Part shown: positions 8,592-17,150 of the stretch, one piece after another
How positions within the stretch are numbered: position 1 is the stretch's first letter
Layout: every line of letters starts with the position of its first letter
Origin: an uncultured Bacteroidota bacterium
GTDB taxonomy: Bacteria; Bacteroidota; Bacteroidia; Chitinophagales; Chitinophagaceae
Direction: 5' to 3'
DNA length: 64,000 bases
Assembly: GCA_903887415.1 (NCBI GenBank)
Contig: CAISPO010000044.1
Span: 1-64,000 of the forward strand
Program-made: the position numbers and the translations under genes
Notes under the pieces: model-generated
Database searches by the model: none
What the model was told of the DNA's origin: nothing
The model's input: only the letters and a program-made list of their open reading frames with translations

Positions 8592-9761
8592 TCATTTCGT
8601 TGCTACTTGAGCATATTCATTATCCAAAGCAACTTTTTTTTCTTCTAATCCAGCTATCTGTTCAGTTAGTTTTTCGCATTCTTTAATTAACATCGCGTCC
8701 GTCGAATAGATTTCATAAAACGTTTTCTTCCTTATCAACTCTAATTCTACTTGATGTAGCTCTTCTCTTATTTCGAACGAACGCATATATTTCTTATGAG
8801 ACTCCCCATTATACAATGCTGATGGTGTCTCGGTGACATAGCAACCGTTGCCGTTGTCTGTGAGGACAAGACTATATCGCGATCGTGTGCATCCAACATA
8901 CATGCACTTCCCCTCTGAGTCGTGATAACCACCATCGGGAATAATCACGTGGTCGAACTCCAATCCTTTCGCGCTATGATAAGTAAGAACATTCACCGAC
9001 TCTTCCTTGTTGAATATTAGATTATTAGCACCATTGTTCTTGTATCCTACCGGCTTGTTCTTTATATGCTTCTGAAAATACCTATAGTAATTCATCACTT
9101 TTTCGTTGCTACTTAATATCACAGCAATCGTCCCACCCATTTTGTGAGAAGCCAACGTGGCTATATACTCTTGCTCTTCTTCCATGGATTCAAAGTGTTC
9201 GACATCCGGTAGAATATCGCTCTGATTTAATATCGACTGACCCAGAGTGAATGCCGGTAAGATATTTCGTAGGAAGCGCCCAATTGGAGCGCTCAACCTC
9301 ATGTTTTGAGTTAACGTTATCAACGGGAATCCAGTTTCTTTACCGATCTCATCAATTGTTGCTTTCCGCTCATGCCAATCATATATCTGCTGGCTGTCGT
9401 CGCCGAAAAAATATACGCCTTTGCCTTTATGCCGGAGGATGTTTTTTATTGCATCCAGTGTAAAGTCCTGTACTTCGTCAACAATAAGATAGTCATAATC
9501 TTGTTCCAGGTAATCGTCCCATGTTGCATTGAAAACTTCCACGTTTTTGTTGTCTATTGCCTCGCGTATAAATTCACGTAACGCCTTAGTATAAATAATA
9601 ACTCCCACCTTATTTTCAGGAGCGAGTTTCTGGGCAAGCAATATAGCAAGCATCGTTTTGCCGGTACCAGCAGCACCGCTCACAATTACATTGGAAGGCC
9701 CTTCTAATATTGTGCGTTGCTCATTAGTAACATTAATGTTACAGAAGAAATTATTAACCAT
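8592..9761 (-). CDS. UvrD/Rep-like superfamily 1 helicase-type ATPase
   Basis: A 389-residue P-loop protein with the SF1 helicase motifs in order: Walker A GAAGTGKT (residues 29-36), Walker B VDEVQDF, GDDSQQIY, QNMR, TYHSAKGLEFDHV and YVGCTRSR (UvrD_C_2 type). It is shorter than true UvrD (over 650 residues) and ends in a Glu/Lys-rich probable coiled coil (about 325-389). Such compact helicases are frequent in defence and mobile loci. It is transcribed away from the vsr gene, with which it shares a 200-bp spacer. A TATTTTTG box at 9791-9798 precedes it. The function in this locus is inferred. Confidence 0.8.
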   Translation of the reverse strand: MVNNFFCNINVTNEQRTILEGPSNVIVSGAAGTGKTMLAILLAQKLAPENKVGVIIYTKALREFIREAIDNKNVEVFNATWDDYLEQDYDYLIVDEVQDFTLDAIKNILRHKGKGVYFFGDDSQQIYDWHERKATIDEIGKETGFPLITLTQNMRLSAPIGRFLRNILPAFTLGQSILNQSDILPDVEHFESMEEEQEYIATLASHKMGGTIAVILSSNEKVMNYYRYFQKHIKNKPVGYKNNGANNLIFNKEESVNVLTYHSAKGLEFDHVIIPDGGYHDSEGKCMYVGCTRSRYSLVLTDNGNGCYVTETPSALYNGESHKKYMRSFEIREELHQVELELIRKKTFYEIYSTDAMLIKECEKLTEQIAGLEEKKVALDNEYAQVATK

Positions 9762-9790
9762 GTTGTTGAGGCACGTCTATTCCACATTTC

Positions 9791-9798
9791 CAAAAATA
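9791..9798 (-). promoter_or_regulatory. -7 promoter box for the helicase gene
   Basis: The minus strand reads TATTTTTG, 29 nt before the ATG at 9761. Confidence 0.45.
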
Positions 9799-9961
9799 TG
9801 TCATTCCAGGTTGGTGGAGAATTTCTTCCCAGATAAGAAAGCATGCAGGTCAAGTACAGGTTCTCTTTAAAACTCTCAAAAGCCTCTTACATTATAATTT
9901 TTTAGGTGTAAATATTGACCTCTGCCGAAAGCGTTATACTTAATTCCACTAACTTTAGTAG

Positions 9962-10381
9962 ATGGCAGATACTCATGATAAAGCCACAAGAAGTTACAAC
10001 ATGAGTCAGATAAGGAGCAAGAACACTAAGCCAGAAGTTTTGGTTAGAAAGTTCTTATTTTCAAATGGCTTCCGGTATCGAATTCACGATAAAAGACTTC
10101 CCGGTAAACCGGATATTATTTTGCCAAAATACAAAGCCGCAATTTTTGTTAATGGATGTTTCTGGCATGCTCATGAGAACTGTAGGTTCCATGTTCTGCC
10201 CAAAAGCAACACAACTTATTGGTTTCCGAAAATCGAAAAAAATGTTCAACGAGACAGTATTAATTACAGCCGTCTCATTGCTTTAGGTTGGAAAGTCATT
10301 GTAGTATGGGAGTGTAATTTAAGACCGCCTTCCATCGAACAAACGTTAGAAATTTTGGTTGATGAAATAACGACTGTTTGA
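9962..10381 (+). CDS. vsr: Very short patch repair (Vsr) endonuclease
   Basis: The 139-residue length and motifs are those of Vsr: MSQIRSKNTKPEVLVRKFLF, LPGKPDIILP with the catalytic Asp51, FVNGCFWHAHENC with the zinc/catalytic His residues, and GWKVIVVWEC. Vsr nicks DNA at T:G mismatches that arise when 5-methylcytosine deaminates, so it is normally paired with a cytosine-5 methyltransferase. No methyltransferase gene is present in the window. The next gene (10490) is a GHKL ATPase of the kind known beside Vsr in restriction-type loci. Confidence 0.92.
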   Translation: MADTHDKATRSYNMSQIRSKNTKPEVLVRKFLFSNGFRYRIHDKRLPGKPDIILPKYKAAIFVNGCFWHAHENCRFHVLPKSNTTYWFPKIEKNVQRDSINYSRLIALGWKVIVVWECNLRPPSIEQTLEILVDEITTV

Positions 10382-10489
10382 AGAAAGTATTAGCTGTTTT
10401 TTTATGGCTGTTTCTTTCTATGTGTTTTCAAGTCAATTAATTACATTTACATTCCCGTAAATGCTTTTTTTAATATAATACCAAATCAC

Positions 10490-11527
10490 GTGGCTAAGCC
10501 TGAAATCGTTGCACCTAACGTTGAAAATTTCGTTGACTATTTAAGAGACATAGGATATTCGTTTGAAGTAGCTGTTGCTGACTTAATAGATAATAGTATT
10601 ACGGCAAAGGCTAACAATATACAGATATACACGGTTGCTAAACCTGATTTAATTTTTGCGCTTCTTGATAATGGAATAGGAATGACTGAGTCGGAACTTA
10701 TTGAAGCTATGCGATTAGCTACTAAAAATCCGAAGGAAAAAAGAGCAAAAAATGATTTGGGTAGATTCGGCCTGGGTTTGAAAACGGCTTCCTTTTCTCA
10801 ATGTAAAAAATTGACTGTCATATCCAAGAAAGCGGGAGAAATCTCTGCAAGACAGTGGGACTTGGACTACATCTCGAAAAGAAATGAATGGTATTTGCTT
10901 ACGCCGAGTAAGATCGAGGGGCTACCATTATTTGCCGAATTAAATTTGCAAAAAAATGGCACACTAATTTTATGGCAGGACTTAGATAGGTGCAATAAAG
11001 CAAATTTCACTAACTATATTGATAGATTGGTAAAACATTTATCATTAGTTTTTCACCGTTTTTTGGAAGGTATTGACAATCAAAAAGCTTTAAAGTTATT
11101 TGTCAATAGTAATAGCATCAAACCATTCAATCCATTTAATGTAAATCATCCGGCTACTCAACAAACTGCTGTTGAAAAAATCCGGCTATATGGCTCAACA
11201 ATAACAATCCAACCATTTATTTTACCACACCATTCGAAGTTATCTCAACAGGAATACGAATTATACGCGACGGAAGAAGGATACATCAAATCTCAAGGAT
11301 TTTATTTATACAGAGGAAACCGAATTCTCATTTATGGTACCTGGTGGGGATTGCATAGGGCTTTAGATGCACATAAGTTAGTCCGGATCAAAATTGACAT
11401 ACCAAACAGTATGGACGTAGAATTGCACCAATCTTTCGAATTCTATTATTGCTCCAATCAGATATGTATATATTGCCTGATTGGTCAACATTTACACCAA
11501 CAGCACCATTCAATTCAGCGTTGGTAG
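10490..11527 (+). CDS. MORC/MutL-like GHKL ATPase, 3'-truncated
   Basis: GTG start at 10490. The ATP-binding motifs of the GHKL fold are clear: N-box DLIDN (residues 31-35), G1 DNGIGM (60-65) and G2 GRFGLGLKTA (91-100). An S5-type transducer region follows, ending in KIDIPNSMD. Homologues continue well beyond this point, but here the frame passes at about 11,416-11,428 into reverse-strand NHL-repeat sequence and ends with an unrelated tail. Prokaryotic MORC-like ATPases are known next to Vsr, DNA methyltransferases and helicases in restriction-like operons. This copy is probably inactive or altered because its C-terminal part is lost. Confidence 0.75.
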   Translation: MAKPEIVAPNVENFVDYLRDIGYSFEVAVADLIDNSITAKANNIQIYTVAKPDLIFALLDNGIGMTESELIEAMRLATKNPKEKRAKNDLGRFGLGLKTASFSQCKKLTVISKKAGEISARQWDLDYISKRNEWYLLTPSKIEGLPLFAELNLQKNGTLILWQDLDRCNKANFTNYIDRLVKHLSLVFHRFLEGIDNQKALKLFVNSNSIKPFNPFNVNHPATQQTAVEKIRLYGSTITIQPFILPHHSKLSQQEYELYATEEGYIKSQGFYLYRGNRILIYGTWWGLHRALDAHKLVRIKIDIPNSMDVELHQSFEFYYCSNQICIYCLIGQHLHQQHHSIQRW

Positions 11528-12473
11528 CGGGTCCGCCATCACCTGCGTAAGCAAAGATACCATTACCTGCGATGGTTGTGATAATGCCAGAAGCATCAAC
11601 TTTACGAATGAGGCTATTGTTTGCATCAGCAATATATAAATTCCCTTCCTTGTCATTTCTAAGTCCCGTTGCTAGAGTTATTTCAGCAGCAGTGGCTGGA
11701 CCATTATCGCCAGTCCATCCTGAAGTACCATTGCCGACATACGTGGATATTATTCCAGCCGTGTTTACCTTTCTTATTCTTAAATTGTTTAGGTCTCCTA
11801 TATAAATATTACCAGCGTCATCAACACTTAAACCTTCAGGGGTATGTATTTGAGCAGAAGTCGCTGGCCCACCGTCTCCACTAAACCCAGGAACACCAGT
11901 TCCTGCAACTGTTGAAATAATCCCAGATGGGCTAACCTTACGAATCCTATGGTTTGAAGCATCTGCAATGTAAATGTTCCCTGACTTATCAATAGCCAAT
12001 TCCTCTGGATTATATATTTTAGCAGATGTAGCTGGTCCTCCATCTCCACTATAACCAGCAGAGTCTTTACCTGCATAAGTGGATATGATGCCTAGTGTAT
12101 CTATTTTGCGAATACTACTTCCTTCGCCAACATATAAGTTCCCGAAAGTGTCAGTTACAACCCCAGATGGATCAGTCATCCGAGCAATTGTTGCTGGTCC
12201 TCCATCTCCACTAAATCCAGCAGCTCCACTTCCTGCTAAAGTGGTAACAATGCCAGAGGGACTTACTTTGCGAACACGTTGATTGTTCCTATCAGTTATG
12301 TACATATTCCCATTTCTGTCAAAAGCGGTTTGACGAGGAGCGTATATTTCAGCTGCGGTAGCGGGACTTCCATCTCCACTAAATCCCCCTGTACCGTTAC
12401 CGACAATGGTAGTAATAATCTGCGCATCTGCAAGCACAGGCAGCACCAGCAATACGAACGATAACTTTTTCAT
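11388..12473 (-). CDS. Secreted NHL-repeat protein, C-terminally truncated
   Basis: The product starts with a signal peptide (MKKLSFVLLVLPVLADAQ) and then has six NHL-type units of about 56 residues carrying GDGGPAT and SGNIYIADxxNxRIRKV, which predict a beta-propeller. It lacks the Ig-like domains and T9SS sorting tail seen in its large relative at 33471-40631; the last residues (GAILRPYC and on) are out of pattern because the gene is joined there to the GHKL ATPase gene. It is therefore a broken gene whose product, if made, would be exported but not anchored by T9SS. Confidence 0.75.
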   Translation of the reverse strand: MKKLSFVLLVLPVLADAQIITTIVGNGTGGFSGDGSPATAAEIYAPRQTAFDRNGNMYITDRNNQRVRKVSPSGIVTTLAGSGAAGFSGDGGPATIARMTDPSGVVTDTFGNLYVGEGSSIRKIDTLGIISTYAGKDSAGYSGDGGPATSAKIYNPEELAIDKSGNIYIADASNHRIRKVSPSGIISTVAGTGVPGFSGDGGPATSAQIHTPEGLSVDDAGNIYIGDLNNLRIRKVNTAGIISTYVGNGTSGWTGDNGPATAAEITLATGLRNDKEGNLYIADANNSLIRKVDASGIITTIAGNGIFAYAGDGGPATNAELNGAVGVNVDQSGNIYISDWSNNRIRKIGAILRPYCLVCQF

Positions 12474-12700
12474 CGTGTCGTAAAGATAACAACTTCCACA
12501 ATACTTAACTATCCTTATGATGTCAGTAACGCTCCGCCCCTGCGTTGGCTAACTATACCATTGGTGGCAGCGCAGGCTAGGGCAAGTGTAGCGAGTGCGG
12601 ATTGCTGCGCAGGTGGGGCTGTGACGGCTAAATGAGTTGTACTACTAATTGTTTGCGGATCTTTTCTGCACAACATATTTTAGAAATGCGCAACTTTATT

Positions 12701-12708
12701 TAAATTTG
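12701..12708 (+). promoter_or_regulatory. -7 promoter box for the coiled-coil/TPR-like gene
   Basis: TAAATTTG fits TAnnTTTG, 21 nt before the ATG at 12730. Confidence 0.45.
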
Positions 12709-12729
12709 ACTATAGAAAAATCACCGCTT

Positions 12730-13356
12730 ATGAAAGCACTTATTATAACCTTCGTTATGGCCTGTTCGTTTATTGCCGCATCGGCACAGGATGCGGATAA
12801 AGTAAAAGAACTGGAGCAAAGAGTCCGGCAGCTTGAGGAGCGCATGGCGATGCTTGAGGGGCGGATGGCAAAAACAGAGGGCGGTTCTGCAGCCAACCAG
12901 CAAACGCCTGAGGCAAAAAAGATGCAGAAAGTATTTCTCCAGCATAAGGAGGAAGAGCGAAAGAACTTCAAAGCAGCGGACATCCAAAAAGCAGAAGAGC
13001 TGTATATCAGGGCCTCTAAGCTCATGCGCGAACATGGCAACCCTAAGACTGTGCTCGATAGCGTGGTTACCATGTATCCGCAACTCAACAGAGCCGGGTG
13101 TGCGGAGCTTTATCTCGCACAGCAGGAAACGGGACAGGAAAAGGAACGGCTGCTGAAAGATTGCATTGCGCGGTTCAGCACCTGCTACTACGGCGATGGC
13201 GCACAGGTGGGGCCCTTAGCCATGCTCCAGCTCGCATCCTACTACCAGCAAACAGGCAGGGATGAGGATGCCCGCAAGCTCTTTAAGCGGCTGGGGAAAG
13301 AAAGCCCGGATGCCGTAGGGCATGATGGAGAATTGCTGGTGGAAAAAATTGATTAG
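12730..13356 (+). CDS. Periplasmic coiled-coil, TPR-like protein
   Basis: From ATG 12730 the 208-residue product has a signal peptide (MKALIITFVMACSFIAASAQ), a coiled coil (about residues 24-50: VKELEQRVRQLEERMAMLE), and a helical C-terminal half with a TPR-like unit (LAMLQLASYYQQTGRDEDAR). This layout resembles YbgF/CpoB-type envelope proteins, though the similarity is general only. The longer frame from 12649 is rejected because it puts 27 residues before the signal peptide. It converges with the T9SS gene that ends at 13387. Confidence 0.7.
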   Translation: MKALIITFVMACSFIAASAQDADKVKELEQRVRQLEERMAMLEGRMAKTEGGSAANQQTPEAKKMQKVFLQHKEEERKNFKAADIQKAEELYIRASKLMREHGNPKTVLDSVVTMYPQLNRAGCAELYLAQQETGQEKERLLKDCIARFSTCYYGDGAQVGPLAMLQLASYYQQTGRDEDARKLFKRLGKESPDAVGHDGELLVEKID

Positions 13357-13386
13357 TCATATAGCAGTAATGCCTTGTCCGGACAA

Positions 13387-14334
13387 TTACTCTTTCACAA
13401 ACTTTCGCACTTCCGCTCCATTGACCTTTACAAAGTAAATCCCAGCTGGCAGGTCTGCAATACCCACCTCCACTTTTGCAGCGTTGCACTGCTGCCTGTA
13501 AACAGTTTGGCCGAGGAGGTTGGTGATCGATATCCCGGTTATCGGCTCATTGTCATTTTGCACCGTAAGTTCATTATAGGCCGGATTTGGGAAAACAGAG
13601 ATCGCGTGGCTATCGTTCACCTGCGGCACACCTGTCCCACAGCCCGTAAATTCTACCTTTATAGAATCTATCATCCACCCCGAAAGAGAATCAACGGTGG
13701 AATCACTTACAAAACGAAACCTAATATAAATAGCGTTATTGTAAAGCATAAAATCAGGAAAGCAGCTCGTTGCCGTTGTTCGTTCTGCCGCACAATTCAT
13801 TAACTGGAATCGCGATAATTGCTCGCCATTGCCCGTGCCCATAAAGGCTGGCTGCCCGGTTAGGAGTGTATCGGTCGTTGAGTAGAAATTCTGCGTGGCT
13901 ATGCCGGAACAGGCAGCAATGTTCATCCAGGTACCGCCGCTGTCGGTAGAAAACTCCACTATACCACCGGCATGTGCACTGTCTGTTTCATATTTATGCC
14001 AAAAATCAATGATGCAGTTATACGGCCGCAGCAATTTCAGCACAAAAAAATCATTTGCGTTCGCGGGGTATTGGTGCAGGGTATCTGTCATAAGGCCGTG
14101 CATCGCTGTTGTGTCGTTAGAGAATATAGGTTTTATTGTATTCCCTAGCTGCCATAAAGTTGTGCCTGAAGTATCAATTATCACTGTCGAACCTTCGAAA
14201 GGCACGAAGTGCACCAATGAATCTTCGCTTGAAAAAGTAAACACGGTAGAATCAAAAAAAGGCCCCCAATAATTAAAAAACTGGGCCTGCCCGGCGAGCG
14301 GCAGTAACAGCAACAGAAGTAATAGTTTTTTCAT
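13387..14334 (-). CDS. T9SS-sorted secreted protein
   Basis: A 315-residue protein with a signal peptide (MKKLLLLLLLLPLAGQAQ), a beta-rich central domain resembling an MAM/jelly-roll segment (FSTDSGGTWMNIAACSG), and a C-terminal type IX secretion sorting domain of about 75 residues (SVFPNPAYNELTV, LLGQTVYR, LPAGIYFVKV). It is predicted to cross the outer membrane through T9SS and be attached or released. The ligand or substrate is unknown. Confidence 0.85.
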   Translation of the reverse strand: MKKLLLLLLLLPLAGQAQFFNYWGPFFDSTVFTFSSEDSLVHFVPFEGSTVIIDTSGTTLWQLGNTIKPIFSNDTTAMHGLMTDTLHQYPANANDFFVLKLLRPYNCIIDFWHKYETDSAHAGGIVEFSTDSGGTWMNIAACSGIATQNFYSTTDTLLTGQPAFMGTGNGEQLSRFQLMNCAAERTTATSCFPDFMLYNNAIYIRFRFVSDSTVDSLSGWMIDSIKVEFTGCGTGVPQVNDSHAISVFPNPAYNELTVQNDNEPITGISITNLLGQTVYRQQCNAAKVEVGIADLPAGIYFVKVNGAEVRKFVKE

Positions 14335-14538
14335 AAAGTCTGGTGGTTTATTGTATAGACGTAGAAACCGCCCTAAATGTTAGTAAAATCCGCCGTATTC
14401 TTCCCCCATTTATAAACTAACAAAATTTCTGTATTTGGGATAAATATATACTATTCCTTGCTTACGTTTGACCGTAAAATAATACCAGAATCGCATATCA
14501 ATTTCCCAACTTTTGCCCCAATTTAACACTGAATATCT

Positions 14539-14546
14539 TACCTTCG
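14539..14546 (+). promoter_or_regulatory. Possible -7 box for trigger factor
   Basis: TACCTTCG differs from TAnnTTTG by one base and lies upstream of a leader hairpin before the tig start. Confidence 0.35.
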
Positions 14547-14566
14547 CCGCCCAAAATAATGCATAG

Positions 14567-14593
14567 CAGCCCGCTAAACTGCGGCTGTTTTTT
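14567..14593 (+). terminator. Terminator-like hairpin in the trigger factor leader
   Basis: CAGCCCGC (14567-14574) pairs with GCGGCTG (14581-14587) with one bulge and is followed by TTTTTT. It lies about 25 nt before the tig ATG, with no plus-strand gene upstream, so it may act as an attenuator or end a short RNA. Confidence 0.5.
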
Positions 14594-14617
14594 AAACACT
14601 AAAAAATATAAAAGACT

Positions 14618-16000
14618 ATGGCGACGGTTATACGCGAAAACATAGGTACACTGCACGATAAACTGATTGTGAAGCTGAGCAAGGACGACTACATGCCGGC
14701 TTTTGAAAAAAACCTGAAACAATACGCAAAGACCGCCAATGTACCAGGATTCCGGAAAGGAATGGTGCCTGCAGGAATGGTGCGCAAAATGCACGGACAA
14801 ACCATACTCAACGAAGAAGTAGTGCGCGCGGCCGGCAAAAAGCTGGAAGACTATATGACCGCGGAAAAACTGGCCATATTCGCCCAGCCTATGGTGCTGC
14901 CTGACCAGGCCCGCACCCAGCCGGATATGAGCAAGCCAGAAGATATCGACTTCGCTTTTGAAGTGGGGCTGAAACCGGAATTTGATGTGCCTGCTGTTGC
15001 TAATAAGGCCACTCTTACCCGGTATAAAATAACGGTAACCGATAAGATGATGGATGATGAGGTGGAACGCATTACACGCCGCTATGGTAAGGTGGAATCG
15101 CAGGACGCTGTTACCGCTAAAGAAGACATCATCTATGCCAAGTATGAACCCTGTGATGCTGATGGCAATGTAACCGGCGAAGGCAATGAAATAGCGGACA
15201 CCGAAATGCAGGATAAAATGCCTGCAAAGCTGAAGGAAATGGTAATGGGTAAGAAGGCTGGCGACACGCTGGTGTTCCGCCCGGCTGATGTATGCACTGC
15301 CGATGAGCTAAAGGCGTTCCTGAAAGACCCGCTGAAAGCTGGTGAAGAGGCCGGAGAGCACTACTACAAGTTGACCATAAATAAAGTAGGCCGCCTGATA
15401 CCTATGGAGGTGGGCCCTGAGCTGTACGCGCAGGTATTCCAGAATACGGAAGTAAAGGATGAGGCGGAATTCCGCGAGAAGATAAAGGCGGAATTGTCGC
15501 GCGAGTTTGACCGGATCACCGGTGAGCGCCTGCATAATGAGATATATGAGCTGCTGGTGCACAACACACCGATAAATCTGCCGGTTGCCTTCCTGAAGCG
15601 CTGGATGCGCGAAGGCGGCGAAACCAGGAAATCTGCACAGGAAGTGGAGCATGAATTTGGCGGCTTTGAGCACCAGCTCCGCTGGCAGCTTATCTCCGAC
15701 AAGCTGATGCAGGAACATGCCATCAGTGTGGATATGCAGGACGTGAAAAAGGATATAAAAACACGTGTGCTCGCCTACTTCGGCCTCGGGCCGGATGATG
15801 AGGACCAGGCACCCTGGATGGAAGGCTATATGGCCAAAATACAGAAGGATGAAAAGATGATCGACGAAACTTATCGCCGCCTGTTGTTTGCCAAGCTGTT
15901 CAGCTTCCTGGAAACCCAGTTCACCATAGAGGAAAAAGAAATAGAAGAAGAAGCGTTCTTCAAGCTGGGCGATGCGCATGCAGCACACCACCACCATTAA
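14618..16000 (+). CDS. tig: Trigger factor, ribosome-associated chaperone
   Basis: Trigger factor binds the ribosome exit tunnel and helps nascent chains fold. The N-terminal ribosome-binding domain carries the signature NVPGFRKGMVP (about residues 41-51). A PPIase-type middle region covers roughly 150-255, and the helical chaperone arms take up the rest. The 460-residue length is normal. The middle domain is weakly conserved, as in other Bacteroidota, so isomerase activity is uncertain. The protein ends in a natural histidine run (HAAHHHH). The gene has a leader hairpin upstream and tandem terminators downstream. Confidence 0.93.
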   Translation: MATVIRENIGTLHDKLIVKLSKDDYMPAFEKNLKQYAKTANVPGFRKGMVPAGMVRKMHGQTILNEEVVRAAGKKLEDYMTAEKLAIFAQPMVLPDQARTQPDMSKPEDIDFAFEVGLKPEFDVPAVANKATLTRYKITVTDKMMDDEVERITRRYGKVESQDAVTAKEDIIYAKYEPCDADGNVTGEGNEIADTEMQDKMPAKLKEMVMGKKAGDTLVFRPADVCTADELKAFLKDPLKAGEEAGEHYYKLTINKVGRLIPMEVGPELYAQVFQNTEVKDEAEFREKIKAELSREFDRITGERLHNEIYELLVHNTPINLPVAFLKRWMREGGETRKSAQEVEHEFGGFEHQLRWQLISDKLMQEHAISVDMQDVKKDIKTRVLAYFGLGPDDEDQAPWMEGYMAKIQKDEKMIDETYRRLLFAKLFSFLETQFTIEEKEIEEEAFFKLGDAHAAHHHH

Positions 16001-16022
16001 GCATTCTCTGTTACAAATAATA

Positions 16023-16057
16023 AACTCAGCCCTTGCGATGCAGGGGCTGAGTTATTT
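16023..16057 (+). terminator. Trigger factor terminator, copy 1
   Basis: AACTCAGCCC (16023-16032) pairs with GGGCTGAGTT (16044-16053), followed by ATTTT. Confidence 0.7.
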
Positions 16058-16115
16058 TGAGGTTGAGCATATGCGGTACACAGCCCGCATAAGGTATGAA
16101 TTGCCGCAAATAGCA

Positions 16116-16151
16116 AACTCAGCCCAAGCGATGCAAGGGCTGAGTTATTTT
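16116..16151 (+). terminator. Trigger factor terminator, copy 2
   Basis: AACTCAGCCC (16116-16125) pairs with GGGCTGAGTT (16137-16146), followed by a T-rich tail. Loop and tail closely match copy 1, located 93 bp upstream, so the terminator was duplicated in tandem. Confidence 0.65.
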
Positions 16152-16169
16152 ATATTTTAAGCAGGATTA

Positions 16170-16520
16170 TTAATACCAATAATCACGGCCATGCCAGCCC
16201 CAGCCCCACCAGTCGTGGCTGTAACCGCCGGTGCGGTGGTCGTTCTCCAGCATATCACGCTTCCATGCTTTGCGGTAAGCCGCGCGCATTTTTCTTTCAG
16301 CAGCCCATGGACGGTAGTGCTCCATATCTTCAGCCTGCATTTCTTTTCTTCTGATCTTCATGTCCTTTCTCCAGGCCCTGTAGCAATGGTAGTCGCCCTT
16401 GAAGTGGCCGTCGAGGCAGGAAGTTTCGTCATTGGATTCCTTGCCTTTGTCCTGCGCAGAAGCACTTCCTGCTGCAAGGAACATTAAAGCTACAAATGGA
16501 ATCAGGATGCGTTTTTTCAT
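16170..16520 (-). CDS. Small secreted basic protein, paralogue A
   Basis: From ATG 16520 the product is 116 residues with a signal peptide (MKKRILIPFVALMFLAAGSASAQ). The mature part is charged and aromatic, with CYRAWRKDMKIRRKEMQA and AERKMRAAYRKAW, ending in a Trp/Gly/His-rich tail. It shares the CYRAW.KDMK....E.QA....RP..AER block with the neighbour at 16620-16976. The family is not recognised; the composition suggests a periplasmic helical protein. The ORF extends upstream to 16571 without a plausible start. Confidence 0.65.
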   Translation of the reverse strand: MKKRILIPFVALMFLAAGSASAQDKGKESNDETSCLDGHFKGDYHCYRAWRKDMKIRRKEMQAEDMEHYRPWAAERKMRAAYRKAWKRDMLENDHRTGGYSHDWWGWGWHGRDYWY

Positions 16521-16619
16521 ACAATGGTTAATTTTTGTGAACAAAGTAATTGATCGGTAGCGTAAATTCAAATTTTTATCCGGAAAATAATATTATTTTA
16601 TTGTATTGATGCTCGGATA

Positions 16620-16976
16620 TTAATTCCAGTAGTCGTGGTGGTCGCCCGCGTCTTTATGCGCTGTTTCCATCTGGTCTCTCTTCCACGCTTTCATTTCCGC
16701 TCTTTTTCTTTTTCTTTCTGCGGAGAGCGGACGGCTTGTTTCGAGCGCCTTGGCCTGGCATTCTTTTTTCTTGCGCTTCATGTCCTTTTTCCAAGCACGG
16801 TAGCATTTGTATTCGCTGTTGTTATACTCATCGTAGTGAGCGGTATAAGAGTATTTCGCGATGCAGTCGCAGTAAGCTGCGTGCATGGCATCGTCACTTT
16901 TTCCCTGTGCGGAGGCCTTTGTGCCGCCCAGCAAAGCAATGGATAAAAAGGAGATAAGCAGGTAATGTTTCGTCAT
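16620..16976 (-). CDS. Small secreted basic protein, paralogue B
   Basis: A 118-residue product with a signal peptide (MTKHYLLISFLSIALLGGTKASAQ). Three cysteines sit at the start of the mature protein (AAYCDCIAKY and YKCYRAWKK), followed by a strongly basic helix (KKDMKRKKKECQA, SAERKRKRAEMKAW). It is a tandem paralogue of the 16170-16520 product, 99 bp away in the same orientation. The function is unknown. Confidence 0.65.
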   Translation of the reverse strand: MTKHYLLISFLSIALLGGTKASAQGKSDDAMHAAYCDCIAKYSYTAHYDEYNNSEYKCYRAWKKDMKRKKKECQAKALETSRPLSAERKRKRAEMKAWKRDQMETAHKDAGDHHDYWN

Positions 16977-17150
16977 AGTTTTTCAATTTCGAGTACAAAA
17001 TAAATAATTGGCTATACATATCCAAATAATTGCAGAAAGAAATATTTTTACCTTCACCGTCAGGTGCCCCGCATCTTTGAGGCGTAGGGTGCCGATGGAG
17101 TTGGTGTGCCACACCTAACTACGCCGTATATTTACACAAAAAGGGATCTT

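Noticed and set aside
13375-13803. Plus-strand ORF opposite the T9SS protein gene
   Set aside because: Shadow frame of a gene with a clear sorting domain on the other strand.
15308-15997. Minus-strand ORF opposite trigger factor
   Set aside because: Antisense shadow; no start context or family.
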